A DNA stretch of 64,000 nucleotides from Gracilibacillus salinarum (GCF_022919575.1 NZ_CP095071.1:1364001-1428000); one strand, 5' to 3'. Shown: positions 35,331-45,549, numbered from the stretch's first letter. Program-made: numbers and translations. Notes: generated by a model not told the origin, from the letters alone.

Positions 35331-36236
35331 TTATTTACTGAAACCTTCTTCTACTATATCCCTCACTATGGCAGCTGCCACTTTACTTCCTTCACTAGCA
35401 GCCATAATCAGCTGAGACGGACCAGTAAGTTTCATATCTCCAGCAGCGTATACACCTGGTATGGCTGTTCGACCGAATTCATCGGATTCTACTCCTCCAT
35501 TATGATCAAGCGTGCACCCTAACTGTTCTGCTAATGGGGATGCTTGTTGAAGTCCTGTCATAACTATACCTCCATCACGATCTATTTCACCGCCATTTGT
35601 GAAATGAATTATACGCAAGTATCCGTCTTCGCCACTCATTTCACTTATTGACTGTTCGATTACATCGATTCCATGTTTAGTTAGAATTTGTTTTTGTTCG
35701 CCACTGACTACCTGTTTTCCATTGGTACATACGATTAGATCCTGACTCCAATTAAACACCATTTTTGCCATATGAAATGCTCGCTCGTCTTCTGCTAAAA
35801 CGACCAACCGTTTATCACGCATCTCCCATCCATCGCAAAATGGACAACTGAAAATACTTGTTCCATAAAAAGAAGTAATGCTATGAATAGCTGGCATGAT
35901 ATCCTTTAAACCCGTCGCCAGCACTATTCTTTTACTATAAAACGATTCGTTGTTTTCTGTTTCCAGGAGGAATACATCTTTCGCACGGGAAATTGTTTTG
36001 ATTCGTTGATGCTTCACTTCGACATTCGGATATTTCGCTAAATCTGTTAATCCTGCCTGTTTAAATGCGGCTGGATCAATACCGTCTCTTGTAATAAAGC
36101 CGTGGGACGCATGTGTAACATTATTTCTCGCTTGATTATCATCGAAAACAATGGTCTGCAGCTTGGCTCTTCCCAAAACAAGTGATGCATTTAAACCTGC
36201 TGGCCCACCACCTATTACTGCACAATCTAAAATCAT
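35331..36236 (-). CDS. NAD(P)/FAD-dependent oxidoreductase, thioredoxin-reductase type
   Basis: A 301-residue two-dinucleotide-binding flavoprotein. The FAD loop VIGGGPAGLNASL is at residues 7-19, the redox-active pair CPFCDGWEMRD near 134, and the C-terminal FAD motif GVYAAGDMKLTGPSQLI near 270. In true thioredoxin reductases the pair is CATCDG, so the CPFCDG variant puts it in the related group with unclear partners. It may reduce a thiol compound or redox protein. The operator-like repeat at 36260 lies in its leader, matching that of the Rrf2 gene behind it. Confidence 0.85.
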   Translation of the reverse strand: MILDCAVIGGGPAGLNASLVLGRAKLQTIVFDDNQARNNVTHASHGFITRDGIDPAAFKQAGLTDLAKYPNVEVKHQRIKTISRAKDVFLLETENNESFYSKRIVLATGLKDIMPAIHSITSFYGTSIFSCPFCDGWEMRDKRLVVLAEDERAFHMAKMVFNWSQDLIVCTNGKQVVSGEQKQILTKHGIDVIEQSISEMSGEDGYLRIIHFTNGGEIDRDGGIVMTGLQQASPLAEQLGCTLDHNGGVESDEFGRTAIPGVYAAGDMKLTGPSQLIMAASEGSKVAAAIVRDIVEEGFSK

Positions 36237-36259
36237 ATTATCTCTCCTTTTTTAAATAT

Positions 36260-36284
36260 ATTATGGATATTTAATGTCTATAAT
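36260..36284. promoter_or_regulatory. Putative Rrf2 operator before the oxidoreductase gene
   Basis: ATTATGGA and TCTATAAT form an 8-9-8 inverted repeat with one mismatch, 24 bases upstream of the ATG. The spacing and sequence match the site at 36805-36829 before the Rrf2 gene. Confidence 0.55.
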
Positions 36285-36331
36285 TATCGCAAAAATGATG
36301 GAGAACTTATCACAAAAAGTTCTCCTGTTGT

Positions 36332-36778
36332 TTATGATTCGTTTCCTAAATACACGTTTGCGTGATGTGTATACTCGATTTTTTCAGCGATATCCACAAT
36401 AAATTGCTGACTTAATGCGTCTTTCATCTTCTCTTCTGCATTACTCATCACTTCTTCAATGAGACAGTCATGGTTTCTGGTAAAAGCGTCGTGTTCCATC
36501 GAACAATAAAATAAAGCATGTTGCCCTTCGACGGCTTCAATGACATCAAGAAATGTGATCGATTCTCGTTTTTTTCGTATTCGATAACCACCTTTCACCC
36601 CTGGCGTTGATTCTACCAGACCAGCCTTGGTAAGTTTAGTTAAAATCTTAGAAAGGTAAGTTGGAGAAAGATTTTGAACCTTCGCTAATGACTCTACACC
36701 TACAGATTGACCTTTAGGCACCATTGTTAAATAAACCATCGTATGCAGCGCATAGTTGGTTGCTTTTGAATATTTCAT
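36332..36778 (-). CDS. Rrf2 family transcriptional regulator
   Basis: A 148-residue winged-helix regulator. The Rrf2 helix-turn-helix is seen in SVGVESLAKVQNLSPTYLSKILTKLTKAGLVES (about 24-56), followed by GVKGGYRI. Rrf2 proteins such as NsrR and IscR sense redox or nitrosative signals with Fe-S clusters using three cysteines; here only two cysteines (CSME and HDCL, about residues 92 and 103) are seen, so a thiol switch is more likely than a cluster. It is adjacent to the thioredoxin-reductase-like gene and both have the same kind of inverted repeat upstream, so it probably controls both. Confidence 0.9.
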   Translation of the reverse strand: MKYSKATNYALHTMVYLTMVPKGQSVGVESLAKVQNLSPTYLSKILTKLTKAGLVESTPGVKGGYRIRKKRESITFLDVIEAVEGQHALFYCSMEHDAFTRNHDCLIEEVMSNAEEKMKDALSQQFIVDIAEKIEYTHHANVYLGNES

Positions 36779-36804
36779 ATTGCCACTGCCCTTTCAATTC
36801 ATCT

Positions 36805-36829
36805 ATTACAGACATGTAATATCTGTAAT
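36805..36829. promoter_or_regulatory. Putative Rrf2 autoregulatory operator
   Basis: ATTACAGA-catgtaata-TCTGTAAT is a perfect 8-9-8 inverted repeat, 26 bases before the Rrf2 start. A second symmetry, ATTACA-gaca-TGTAAT, overlaps it. Confidence 0.65.
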
Positions 36830-36866
36830 TAGTATAGAACAAAATTATTCGTCATGCAAGCAATTC

Positions 36867-37304
36867 TTATTCGTTTAATACTCCTTTTTTCTTCATATGC
36901 TTGCTATACAGATAGACGAGTAATGTTAGCAAGATCATCGATAAATCGGTTAGGGAGGATTGCGGACCAAACACTTCATACCGATCCAGAAACAGAAATG
37001 TTGTGAAATCGAGCAATACTTTAGCAATCAATGCCACAAGCGTCAAGGTTACAGCATATTTATTTCTGAAAAAGAGCAAAACAGCAGCGACCGTTCCACC
37101 AAAGACGTTGATACCGAAGATAATCGAAAGAACAATGGGATAATTACTAAAATATGTTACTTGCTGCTGGCTATATTCTAACGAGTTGAAATAGGACTCG
37201 TTTAAGCTCATTGACATCACATAGTCAATCAAGCCAATTACATAAAAGAAAAGAAAAATAACAGCGACCAGCCATAAATGAACAGGTGTTTTTCGTCCAG
37301 ACAT
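36867..37304 (-). CDS. Four-helix membrane protein
   Basis: A 145-residue protein with helices near residues 9-28, 53-77, 83-107 and 118-135, a short basic start (SGRKTPVHLW) and a basic end (KHMKKKG). GGAGGTG precedes the ATG by five bases. Many such proteins occur in bacilli without known function; no family recognised. Confidence 0.6.
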   Translation of the reverse strand: MSGRKTPVHLWLVAVIFLFFYVIGLIDYVMSMSLNESYFNSLEYSQQQVTYFSNYPIVLSIIFGINVFGGTVAAVLLFFRNKYAVTLTLVALIAKVLLDFTTFLFLDRYEVFGPQSSLTDLSMILLTLLVYLYSKHMKKKGVLNE

Positions 37305-37410
37305 CCTTGCACCTCCACTACTTGTGTTATATCACACCTTGAATAGAAACACAAAAAATTAGTAGTCCCGTTAAGAATATGCCGATTCAGAACGGAACTA
37401 CTAATATACA

Positions 37411-38358
37411 CTACGATGCATTATATACAATGGACTCCCATTGTTTGTGTGCGTTTGTCATGGTTTCTTTTAATTCTAAATTTATTTTTTTCAGCTGATG
37501 GATCGTGTCGCTCACCCTGCTGTACATGTCGTCGACTTTTTCAGCTGACTGGTTAATTTTGTCCTGGACGAACCAGTCCATGATCAAACCATCAAAGAAA
37601 TAATCGGCGAAAGTTAAGCCGCCAGAAATCGATAGATCCGCTTGAAACGATGTACCAATATCGTTTAATTCATGAGAAAACTTGCGTAATAACCGTTGGG
37701 CGTGGTGGATGAAACGTTTCGCATCATCAATATGGCTATGTTTTAGAGACGTTGAAATCAGTCCGCCACCAAACATATCTGCTGTCCCCCAGTTCTTCGC
37801 TTTCTCCAATGATTCACTGGCTTCCGACAATGCACGTTTCACATCTTCACCTGCAGCAATCGCTTCGGCAATTTCGGACTTCTCATCTTCCATCACGCCA
37901 AGCTGCTCTAACAAGGATAATGCTTGATGGCCACTTTCATGATTGGCATCGAGTAAATGATGGTACTTTTCTTCTAATAAGTGTTGATAACGGACATCCG
38001 GTTCCCCTAAAGCCCGAATCTGATCGTTTAACGCTTCTATGTCCTGCTCAATATCTGTCACTGATTCCTTCGCTTCTTGATAACGCAATTGCGCTCTTGC
38101 TGCTTCTTGTTTTTCTTCGTCTAATTTTTCATCTTTTTGCCCTGTTATCGAATAGAACAAGTTGGCAATACTGAATGATTCCAATTTCTCGACATCGACC
38201 TTTTCCTTCTGTAACAGATCAAAAGTAGATTCTTTCTGATCTGTTAACGATTCGAGTGCTACTGATAATTCTTTTCGCTGATGGGTTAACCGGTTCATTC
38301 TCCGTTTATCTTCTTGTGCTTTTACAATTTTTTGATAAAAAACATCCACTACTATCAC
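37411..38358 (-). CDS. Long coiled-coil protein of unknown function
   Basis: A 315-residue soluble protein with long heptad-like stretches, especially residues 5-70 (KIVKAQEDKRRMNRLTHQRK onward) and 75-125, then a glycine-rich region WGTADMFGGGLISTSLKHSH near 190-210 and more helices with FDGLIMDWFVQDKI near 265. There is no membrane segment. The layout (coiled coil plus a conserved GGGLIST block) recalls uncharacterised bacillar proteins sometimes likened to PspA, but the similarity is only in style. It lies 26 bases downstream of the M48 peptidase gene, so the two are likely co-transcribed. Confidence 0.6.
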   Translation of the reverse strand: MIVVDVFYQKIVKAQEDKRRMNRLTHQRKELSVALESLTDQKESTFDLLQKEKVDVEKLESFSIANLFYSITGQKDEKLDEEKQEAARAQLRYQEAKESVTDIEQDIEALNDQIRALGEPDVRYQHLLEEKYHHLLDANHESGHQALSLLEQLGVMEDEKSEIAEAIAAGEDVKRALSEASESLEKAKNWGTADMFGGGLISTSLKHSHIDDAKRFIHHAQRLLRKFSHELNDIGTSFQADLSISGGLTFADYFFDGLIMDWFVQDKINQSAEKVDDMYSRVSDTIHQLKKINLELKETMTNAHKQWESIVYNAS

Positions 38359-38384
38359 CTCTATTAACTATACGAAACAGGAGG

Positions 38385-39539
38385 TTAATTGGTTTCACGA
38401 TTTTCCATTTCTTGTTCGATTCGCTCGATTCGTGTAGCTAACGGTGGATGACTGGATCGCATCCAGACCAGCCAGGACGCAGGTGACATGTCTGCTTTAG
38501 ATTGTTCCGCTAATAAATGATAGCTTGCTAAAGCTGGTTCCAGATCTTCTGTATGCTGGATGGCATAGCGGTCCGCCTGGGATTCCATTTGACGTGAGAT
38601 CCATAATGATAATGGCTGTGTGAGCATTAATACCGCAACTGTGATGGTTAAGATTCTTGTCATCGCCGGAAGCTTATGCTTGTCCTTCCAATGGCGTGTA
38701 CTATTCTGTAACAAGAGTAAAACCACCAGACTTAACACTAGATATAAACCAATACCAATATAAACATGGTGATAAATATAATGGGCAATTTCATGTGCCA
38801 TGATAAAAAGAATTTCACTGGTCGACATGCCGTTAATCGTCGTATCCCACAACACAATTCTCGCATGATTAAATATCCCGGTTACATAGGCATTGAAGGT
38901 CGAAACCTTTTCACTTTTATTGACTTCGAGTAACGTCGCATCACCTATGCCGGCTTGTTCTGTCAATGAATCTATCTCCGTTCTTAGTTCCCCATTGCGC
39001 AAAGGCTGAAAATCGTCAAAGAGCGGGTCGATCCAAATCGGCTGTATAAACATGACAAAGACAACGACGGGGATAGCAAACAGCCAAAGAATAAATCCCC
39101 AGCGGTCAGGCCATTTCTTGATTACGCTGCGTGCTACGACTACGATTACGAATAAGGACAGCCAGAATAATGCCTGACTTATTAAACCTTCGGTGAGCCA
39201 GGAGAATACACCTTGAGTCCGGATCCCTTCATTGTATGTAATACGGTACCAGGCAAATCGGAAAGGAAAATGAACAAGGTAATCCAGCAAAATAAGTAAG
39301 GTGACATAAACAAGGGTTTTCTTTACTGGCGATGTGAATTGTTCGATTTTTTCGATCAGTGTTGTTTTGGACATTAACAGATACAAGGTAAGCAGCTGCA
39401 ATGGCCACATCGCCAGAAAGAAAGCAAATGCTAATGCACCATATCTGGTTTCTCCATAGGACATAAGCGGATACCAATCATAGAAATAAATAAATACTAA
39501 AATCGTAAAGAGACAGTAACCAAAGATGATTTTTTTCAT
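38385..39539 (-). CDS. yhfN: M48 family membrane metallopeptidase (Ste24/YhfN type)
   Basis: A 384-residue zinc peptidase with about seven helices. The zinc motif is [12 protein letters not shown] near residue 250 (HExxH), and the third ligand glutamate is in [18 protein letters not shown] near 325, as in Ste24p and HtpX. It cleaves membrane or CaaX-like substrates in relatives; here the substrate is unknown. ATG 39539 is chosen because GGGAG lies seven bases upstream. The neighbourhood with lplJ matches B. subtilis, where yhfN is close to yhfJ (lplJ). Confidence 0.85.
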   Translation of the reverse strand: MKKIIFGYCLFTILVFIYFYDWYPLMSYGETRYGALAFAFFLAMWPLQLLTLYLLMSKTTLIEKIEQFTSPVKKTLVYVTLLILLDYLVHFPFRFAWYRITYNEGIRTQGVFSWLTEGLISQALFWLSLFVIVVVARSVIKKWPDRWGFILWLFAIPVVVFVMFIQPIWIDPLFDDFQPLRNGELRTEIDSLTEQAGIGDATLLEVNKSEKVSTFNAYVTGIFNHARIVLWDTTINGMSTSEILFIMAHEIAHYIYHHVYIGIGLYLVLSLVVLLLLQNSTRHWKDKHKLPAMTRILTITVAVLMLTQPLSLWISRQMESQADRYAIQHTEDLEPALASYHLLAEQSKADMSPASWLVWMRSSHPPLATRIERIEQEMENRETN

Positions 39540-39611
39540 GACAAAACTCCCATATTTTTTCATTACTATCATTATATGCTTAACTTGTCCGATATTAATC
39601 ATTTTTCTAAC

Positions 39612-39646
39612 AGAAAATCCCCTTATCTGTTCTGATAAGAGGATTG
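39612..39646 (-). terminator. lplJ terminator
   Basis: On the minus strand AATCCTCTTATC and GATAAGGGGATT pair around a six-base loop, followed by TTC; a modest intrinsic terminator right after the lplJ stop. Confidence 0.6.
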
Positions 39647-39649
39647 GGA

Positions 39650-40645
39650 TTAATAGACTAATCCAAGGAAATCGTCTTTGCTAATTTTTCCCAGGTAGTG
39701 GGAGACATCAATGCCGCTTAACACTTCATCAATAGCTTGACGATCATAGCGTACTCCTTTTAATTTTGCTTCTAACTCATTGACATCCCCAACACCAAAG
39801 AAGTCACCATAAATCGTGCAGTTATCGATCATGCCTTTATGAACGTCGAAACGAACATCGACTAATCCGCCATCAAACTTATGAGAATGCTGGATATTAA
39901 ATTTCGGAGATTTACCGAAATTCCAATCCCATTGCTGGTAGCGTTCTTCAGACAGCTTATGAATATTAGCCCAATCTTCGTCTGTCAGCACATATTGCGG
40001 TACATCTTCGAGGGTATCTACTGCGAAGACGTGTTTTAAAATATGGGCTTTGAGCTCGTCCATGGATAATTTTTCTTCAAGGAATTCAGAAATATTCACG
40101 ACACGGCTGCGAATCGATTTAATTCCTTTTGATTTGATTTTCTCTGTTTTGACATTTAATGAACGTACGACATTTTCAATTTCGGAATCATACATTAACG
40201 TTCCATGACTGAACATACGACCTCTTGTCGTGAATTGTGCATTTCCGGAAATCTTTCGACCATCTGCAACTAAATCATTACGGCCCTTTAGTTCTGCCGG
40301 TACGCCTAATTTCTGTAATGCTTCTACTACTGGTTCTGTGAACTTAGCAAAATTATGAAAGCTGTCGCCATCATCCTTTGTAATAAAACTAAAATTCAAA
40401 TTACCTTCATCATGATAGACAGCGCCACCACCTGATAAGCGACGAACAACTTTAATACCATTCTCGTCAACGTAATCTGTATTAATTTCTTCTACGGTAT
40501 TCTGGTTTTTTCCGATAATAATAGAAGGACCATTTATGTAAAATAACAGATACGTATCTTCTTGACCGAAATTCTTCAGGACATATTCCTCGATCGCCAG
40601 ATTAATATATGGATCAGTAATGCCTTTATTATCAATAAATTTCAT
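39650..40645 (-). CDS. lplJ: Lipoate-protein ligase LplJ
   Basis: A 331-residue lipoate-protein ligase. It activates lipoate with ATP and attaches it to E2 and GcvH subunits. The ligand loop [20 protein letters not shown] is near residue 70, the ATP-lipoyl block [17 protein letters not shown] near 120, and the C-terminal accessory domain follows (about 245-331). The length matches LplJ of B. subtilis (331). Its place in the yhfJ-yhfN region agrees. The promoter must lie in the 40646-40760 stretch. Confidence 0.95.
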   Translation of the reverse strand: MKFIDNKGITDPYINLAIEEYVLKNFGQEDTYLLFYINGPSIIIGKNQNTVEEINTDYVDENGIKVVRRLSGGGAVYHDEGNLNFSFITKDDGDSFHNFAKFTEPVVEALQKLGVPAELKGRNDLVADGRKISGNAQFTTRGRMFSHGTLMYDSEIENVVRSLNVKTEKIKSKGIKSIRSRVVNISEFLEEKLSMDELKAHILKHVFAVDTLEDVPQYVLTDEDWANIHKLSEERYQQWDWNFGKSPKFNIQHSHKFDGGLVDVRFDVHKGMIDNCTIYGDFFGVGDVNELEAKLKGVRYDRQAIDEVLSGIDVSHYLGKISKDDFLGLVY

Positions 40646-40753
40646 TCTGTTTACTCTCCTTCAAAGGTTGATTTGTTATTAGTATAAAAGAATCAGAATC
40701 ATAAGTAAATTTTTTCGCAATTGTACTAATACAAAGTGTTGATTTTTTTCATT

Positions 40754-41010
40754 TGTTATAATACAATAGGAATACAACGCACTTTTGAGAATAGGCTTAT
40801 TCTCAAAATGTGTAAGGAATAGCGGATATGATGTTGCTTTACTGCAATCATCCCGCCATCTAACCTGTTAACGTCTTTTACCATATCTTTCGTTTCTTTC
40901 ATCCTTCTTATCCTGCTGAACAAGGATGATGAACATTCCCATCCAATTAATCAAGATATAAGTAAAAGACAGACACCTGCAGCTATAATAGAGTAGCTGC
41001 TCTTTTTTAT
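40754..41010 (+). ncRNA. Candidate orphan structured RNA with promoter-like site and terminator
   Basis: An extended -10 (TGTTATAAT, 40754-40762) is followed by a hairpin with 11-bp stem (40780-40812, TTTTGAGAATA/TATTCTCAAAA). Then comes a nested fold: GTCTTTTAC (40873) with GTAAAAGAC (40962), ATATCTT (40883) with AAGATAT (40953) and an inner CATCCTT (40900) with AAGGATG (40922). The transcript would end at GCAGCTA-taatagag-TAGCTGC-TCTTTTTT (40979-41010). No gene follows and no long frame is present; an 11-codon frame from 40830 is weak. It matches no RNA family I recognise. The alternative is chance pairing in an AT-rich spacer or a displaced riboswitch. Confidence 0.4.
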
Positions 41011-41091
41011 GTCTTTTTGTTACCCCTTAACCAAAGGTATTGAATGAGATTCCTTATCTCTTAAGTCCCTCCTGTTTCTTTTCCTCTTTCT

Positions 41092-41795
41092 GGCATAAAC
41101 CACCCGGTCCTAATTGACTTAATCAATAAACAACTTCCTATAATATGGATTGTGTTAACTGGAACTTTCTTACATGGAGTTAATTATGATAGTTTTCATC
41201 TGCTTAGCAAAGCTCCGGAAATATGCTCCGCGTCCTGTGAGCACGGCTTCAGCTAGGCTACTACTCGAACAGCATCTTTGCTGCCTTGTGCCGAGGAAGC
41301 TTACTTCGAAGCGATACCTGCAGACACAGGCACAGACCAAGTGGATCTTCAGCTCGCGCTGATTCCACGGGAGTCTCCGCATATTTCCTACGCTTATGGG
41401 AAGTACTACAACGATTGGAACAGCTAGAAGCAGCGGTGTATAGCAATGTATTTCATCAATTATGGTGTAAATCTTGCAGATAGTGCTTCATATCCTAGCT
41501 GTCGCATAAATTGTGGAGCTATACATCAGCGGAGGCCAACCACGGAGACTCCCGCGGGATTGTGCAGGTGCTGGAGATCCACTTTGTGAAGCGTTCTTCT
41601 TCACAAAGTTAGCTCTAGCCGTGCCCCGCAGGACGCGGAGTGGTTGGACGGAGCGGTATGCCAGCACTTGAAACATTTCAAAATCACCGTATTGCTAAGG
41701 CCGTTTGTTGACATAATCCATATTATAGGGAGTCAACTTCATGTTCCATATGATTACTGCTGTGACTGCACTTTTATACTTTCTTGACTGACAAG
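41092..41795. repeat. Dispersed terminal-repeat element, copy B (full length)
   Basis: The terminal repeats CTATAATATGGATTGTGTTAAC (41138) and GTTGACATAATCCATATTATAG (41707) match at 20 of 22 positions. The interior is a nested set of GC-rich inverted arms, with CCGCGTCCTGTG at 41228 against GCAGGACGCGGAG at 41629, and CACGGGAGTCTCCGC at 41367 against GGAGACTCCCGCGGG near 41543. The left flank (ACCCGGTCCTAATTGACTTA) and right flank (ATGATTACTGCTGTGACTGC) are also shared with copy C at 58.7 kb, so the unit exceeds the terminal repeats. No coding frame is present. Confidence 0.85.
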
Positions 41796-41830
41796 AAAAG
41801 CAAGTTCCAATAGCAGAAAGTGGTGAAACA

Positions 41831-42080
41831 AGGTTTGTATCATTTGACGAGAAAGAAGACAAATGTAGGGGCAATCAACAGCGATTTGGATCGTTTAGCG
41901 AGAAAGGAGACAAATGTGAGAGGCAGTCAACAGTGATTTGGATCGTTTAGCGAGAAAGGAGACAAATGTGGGGGGCAGTCAACAGTGATTTGGATCGTTT
42001 AGCGGAAAAGGAGACAAATGTGAGGTCTAGCGCAACAAGATTTGTAGTGTTTAAAAAGAAAGGAGACAAATGATGGTGTT
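41831..42080 (+). repeat. 52-bp tandem array 1 (five units)
   Basis: Units begin at 41831, 41881, 41933, 41985 and 42038, 50-53 bases apart, with core GATTTGGATCGTTTAGCGAG then AAAGGAGACAAATG. Each has an AAAGGAG ribosome-site-like motif four bases before ATG; in units 1, 2 and 4 the ATG is followed directly by TAG or TGA. The last unit runs into a hydrophobic 17-codon frame (MMVLPGWFCLLLVVSVS). The array faces the end of the hemEHY operon. Confidence 0.9.
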
Positions 42081-42149
42081 GCCCGGCTGGTTTTGTCTTC
42101 TTCTAGTAGTGTCTGTATCATAATGCAGGACGGCGCATCTAAGAGCCTA

Positions 42150-42181
42150 GTAAAAAGCAGAGCACTTCTTGTCACTCTGCT
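42150..42181 (-). terminator. hemY terminator overlapping its stop codon
   Basis: On the minus strand AGCAGAG pairs with CTCTGCT, followed by TTTTTAC. The upstream arm contains the hemY TGA. Confidence 0.75.
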
Positions 42182-43569
42182 AAAAACGATAAGATATTTT
42201 CTACGGCTGCTTCGCCTTGATCGATACAGTCAGGGATTCCGATTCCTCGGTAGGGACTTCCTGCTACGAATACGCCTGGCAGTTCGTTTGCTAGCCCTGA
42301 TTCTAAGCGCTCGACTACTTGTTTGTGACCGATGGAATATTGCGGCATGGCATCCTTCCAGCGTGAAACAACAGAAAAGATGGGATCTCCATCTATTTTC
42401 ATAATTTTATTGATATCATGTAACACGATATCTTCGATCGCTTCATCTGATAAATCTACCACATCTTCATCACCAGGACGACCTACGTAACAGCGTAGCA
42501 GTGCCTTCCCTTTTGGAGTTGTGGTTTCCGGCCATTTCTTATGCGTCCACGTACATGCAGTAATTCGGTAATTACTATTTCTCGACACAACAAAGCCAGT
42601 GCCATCGATGTCTTCTTTAATCGCCTCTTTATCAAAGGCTAATGCGACATTGGCAACAGACGTAGCTTTCATATGTGGTAACTCCGAGATCACATCATAT
42701 TGATTCATCAGCTGCTTCATCACAGAATATGGTGTTGCGACAAGCACTGCATCTGATTCTAACTTTTCACCATTTTGCAGCGTAAGCTCATAGCCACTGT
42801 CTGTTTTCGTCAAGCCTTGAACTGCTTTTCTTTTTTGGACAATTCCCTCTGATAATGATCCTTCTATTGCATCTACCAATGTAGCCAGCCCTCCATCTAT
42901 ACTGTAAAACATGCTAGGCTTCTTTCCAGTAGTAGGTTTCGGTGCTTGATTGGTCTTGTGCAGTCCTTTGATCAAACTGCCATACTCCTGTTCCAGTTGA
43001 TAGAAATTAGGAAAAGTAGACATTAAACTTAAATCATCCATATCACCGGCATAAATACCTGACAGTAACGGTTCAATTAAATTCTCAACGACTTCATCAC
43101 CTAACCTGCGTCTGAAAAATTTACCCAATGATTGATCATCGGCGGCTTCACCTTTCGGCAGAATGTAGTCCATACCAGCTCGCAATTTACCTGTCAGACT
43201 AAACAAGTCAGAAGATAGAAACGGCTTCACTTGTGTAGGTACTCCCATAAAAGAGCCTTGAGGCATGCGGTGTAGATCTTCGCCGACCAAGATGTAGGAG
43301 GTGCCTGTACCATTTTTGACCAGCTTGTCACCAATGCCTACATCTCGTGCCAGACGTTCAGCAGATTGCTTACGGATCAAAAAGGAATCTGGACCTCTTT
43401 CGATCGTGAATCCGTCCCGTCGCTCTGTTTTAATTTTTCCGCCTAGTCGATTAGTTGATTCTAACAAGGTTAATTCGTAATCCAGTTCCTCTTCTTTTAT
43501 CTTCTTATCTAAGTAATAAGCGGCAGTAAGTCCTGCTATACCGCCGCCTATAATGGTTATTTTTTTCAT
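42172..43569 (-). CDS. hemY: Coproporphyrinogen III oxidase (HemY/CgoX)
   Basis: A 465-residue FAD enzyme that oxidises coproporphyrinogen III to coproporphyrin III in the Gram-positive heme pathway. The FAD loop is [17 protein letters not shown] at residues 4-20, followed by [15 protein letters not shown], and the C-terminal FAD motif [19 protein letters not shown] near 440. The length fits. It is the third gene of hemE-hemH-hemY, overlapping hemH by four bases (ATGA). The sequence order fits the coproporphyrin-dependent route, in which ferrochelatase acts on coproporphyrin. Confidence 0.95.
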   Translation of the reverse strand: MKKITIIGGGIAGLTAAYYLDKKIKEEELDYELTLLESTNRLGGKIKTERRDGFTIERGPDSFLIRKQSAERLARDVGIGDKLVKNGTGTSYILVGEDLHRMPQGSFMGVPTQVKPFLSSDLFSLTGKLRAGMDYILPKGEAADDQSLGKFFRRRLGDEVVENLIEPLLSGIYAGDMDDLSLMSTFPNFYQLEQEYGSLIKGLHKTNQAPKPTTGKKPSMFYSIDGGLATLVDAIEGSLSEGIVQKRKAVQGLTKTDSGYELTLQNGEKLESDAVLVATPYSVMKQLMNQYDVISELPHMKATSVANVALAFDKEAIKEDIDGTGFVVSRNSNYRITACTWTHKKWPETTTPKGKALLRCYVGRPGDEDVVDLSDEAIEDIVLHDINKIMKIDGDPIFSVVSRWKDAMPQYSIGHKQVVERLESGLANELPGVFVAGSPYRGIGIPDCIDQGEAAVENILSFLAE

Positions 43570-44501
43570 GCTTGATCATCACTTTGCAGTTTTTCTGATA
43601 CTACATTTGCTAGTGTATGAATAAATGTTTGATGAACATTTGGCATTGGAGGACGATAATAAGCTGCTCCTATCTCCTCACATACAACCCTACACTCATA
43701 ATCATTATCATATAATACTTCGAGATGATCCGCGACAAAACCAACCGGCGCATAAATAAATGATTCGAAACCTTTTTGTTCGTGAAGGTCACGTGTTAGG
43801 TCCTGCACATCTGGTCCTAACCATGGATCTGGTGTATTTCCCTCACTTTGCCAGCCGATTTCGACATTGTGAATACCGGTTTGTTCTTGAATTAAATCAG
43901 CTGTACGCTTCAATTGATCTGGATAAGGATCGCCATTCTGTAAAATCTTCTCTGGCAGACTGTGTGCAGACACGATTAAGACAGCTTTCTCTTTGTTCTC
44001 GATTTTGTCATATTCTTTCTGAATAGCATCTGCCCAGTAGCTGATGAAACCTTCCGCATCATACCAGCTTTCTACAGATTCAATTGCAATGCCGTGCTTC
44101 TCTGCTTCTTCCTTCGCTCTGCCATTGTAGGATTTCACACTGAATGTTGAATAGTGCGGTGCAAGCACGATCGAGATCGCTTCTTTAATGCCATCGTTCG
44201 CCATTTGTTCTACTGCGTCCTCGATAAATGGTTCAATATGCTTTAGCCCTAAGTAATAAACAAACTCAATATCGTCATGCATCTCATTTAAGCGAGACTC
44301 CAATGCTTCAGCTTGCTCTTTGGTAATACGCGCTAATGGCGAAATACCACCGATGGCCTGATAGCGTTCTGTTAAGTCATCCAGCATTTCCTGCGATGGT
44401 GTGCGTCCATGACGGATGTGTGTGTAATATCGTTCAATATCTTCTTCTTTGTATGGCGTACCATATGCCATTACTAGTAGTCCTACTTTTTTCTTTGCCA
44501 T
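43566..44501 (-). CDS. hemH: Coproporphyrin III ferrochelatase (HemH/CpfC)
   Basis: A 311-residue ferrochelatase that inserts Fe2+ into coproporphyrin [23 protein letters not shown] near the N-terminus, [14 protein letters not shown] near 135, [10 protein letters not shown] near 185 and [16 protein letters not shown] near 255 are the family blocks, with the catalytic histidine in SAHSLP and the glutamate in DHLEVL. ATG 44501 is chosen because AAAGGATG precedes it; the upstream frame has no site and would overlap hemE. It is 16 bases from the hemE stop. Confidence 0.95.
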   Translation of the reverse strand: MAKKKVGLLVMAYGTPYKEEDIERYYTHIRHGRTPSQEMLDDLTERYQAIGGISPLARITKEQAEALESRLNEMHDDIEFVYYLGLKHIEPFIEDAVEQMANDGIKEAISIVLAPHYSTFSVKSYNGRAKEEAEKHGIAIESVESWYDAEGFISYWADAIQKEYDKIENKEKAVLIVSAHSLPEKILQNGDPYPDQLKRTADLIQEQTGIHNVEIGWQSEGNTPDPWLGPDVQDLTRDLHEQKGFESFIYAPVGFVADHLEVLYDNDYECRVVCEEIGAAYYRPPMPNVHQTFIHTLANVVSEKLQSDDQA

Positions 44502-44517
44502 GATGTGACATCCTTTC

Positions 44518-45549
44518 CTATCGTTTTGAGTATTCATGTATAAAGGCAGTTAATTTCTTCAATCTTTCAGGACTGATTTCAGGCGTAACTCCGTGTCCCA
44601 GGTTAAAAATGTGACTCGGATGTGCTTTCCCCTCATCAATAATTTGTTTTGTTTTCTCCTCAACAACTTCCCAATCTGACATAAGGAAGGCCGGATCAAG
44701 GTTCCCTTGCAATGCTTTTGTCACGTCCAATTGACGAGCTTCTGCAATTGACATGCGCCAATCTAGTCCGATTACATCTACTGGTAAGTCGTTCCACTCG
44801 TTTATTAAGTGACTGGCACCAACACCAAAAATAATTAGTGGCACGTTGTAATCACGTAAGGCAGAAAAAATACGGTTCATCACTGGTTTTATAAAGGTGC
44901 GATAATCTGCTACGTTCAAAGCACCCACCCATGAATCAAAAATCTGAATGGCCTGAGCACCAGCTTTCACTTGTGCTTCCACGTAGGTAATTGTCATATC
45001 CGCTAACTTATCCATTAACGTAAACCATGCTTTGTGATCACTGTACATTAATGCTTTCGTTTTATGATAATTTTTACTAGGTCCACCTTCGATCATATAA
45101 CTGGCTAGTGTAAAAGGAGCACCGCTAAAACCGATCAACGGCACATTCAATTGCTCTTGCGTTAATAACCGAATCGTATCGAGTACGTATGGCACATCAC
45201 TTTCGGGATCAATCGAACCGAGCTTTTCAACATCCCGCAAGGACGTGATCGGTTTGTCAATGACCGGTCCAACACCAGATTTGATCTCGACATCGACCCC
45301 AATCGCCGGTAATGGTGACATAATGTCTTTATATAGTACCGCTGCATCGACATCATACATCTCCACAGGTAAACGGGTCACATAAGCACAAAGCTCTGGC
45401 TGATGTGTTATTTCAAACAACGAATATTTCTCTTTTAGTTCTCGATATTCTTTTTGTGAGCGGCCAGCCTGACGCATATACCAAACAGGCGTATAGTCCG
45501 TCTCTTCCCCTCGGAAAGCTTTTAATATTGTGTCATTAAATTTTGTCAT
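44518..45549 (-). CDS. hemE: Uroporphyrinogen decarboxylase
   Basis: A 343-residue decarboxylase converting uroporphyrinogen III to coproporphyrinogen III. The signatures [19 protein letters not shown] near residue 21, [17 protein letters not shown] near 73 and [11 protein letters not shown] near 265 are present, with the essential aspartate in the FxxSWxG-like [10 protein letters not shown] region near 205. It is first of the operon hemE-hemH-hemY. The gene order pbpF-hemE-hemH-hemY is that of B. subtilis. Confidence 0.97.
   Translation of the reverse strand: MTKFNDTILKAFRGEETDYTPVWYMRQAGRSQKEYRELKEKYSLFEITHQPELCAYVTRLPVEMYDVDAAVLYKDIMSPLPAIGVDVEIKSGVGPVIDKPITSLRDVEKLGSIDPESDVPYVLDTIRLLTQEQLNVPLIGFSGAPFTLASYMIEGGPSKNYHKTKALMYSDHKAWFTLMDKLADMTITYVEAQVKAGAQAIQIFDSWVGALNVADYRTFIKPVMNRIFSALRDYNVPLIIFGVGASHLINEWNDLPVDVIGLDWRMSIAEARQLDVTKALQGNLDPAFLMSDWEVVEEKTKQIIDEGKAHPSHIFNLGHGVTPEISPERLKKLTAFIHEYSKR

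Noticed and set aside
41170..41676. Several short frames of 60-70 codons on both strands in element B
   Set aside because: They lie in inverted GC-rich modules, mirror each other on the two strands, and lack ribosome sites.
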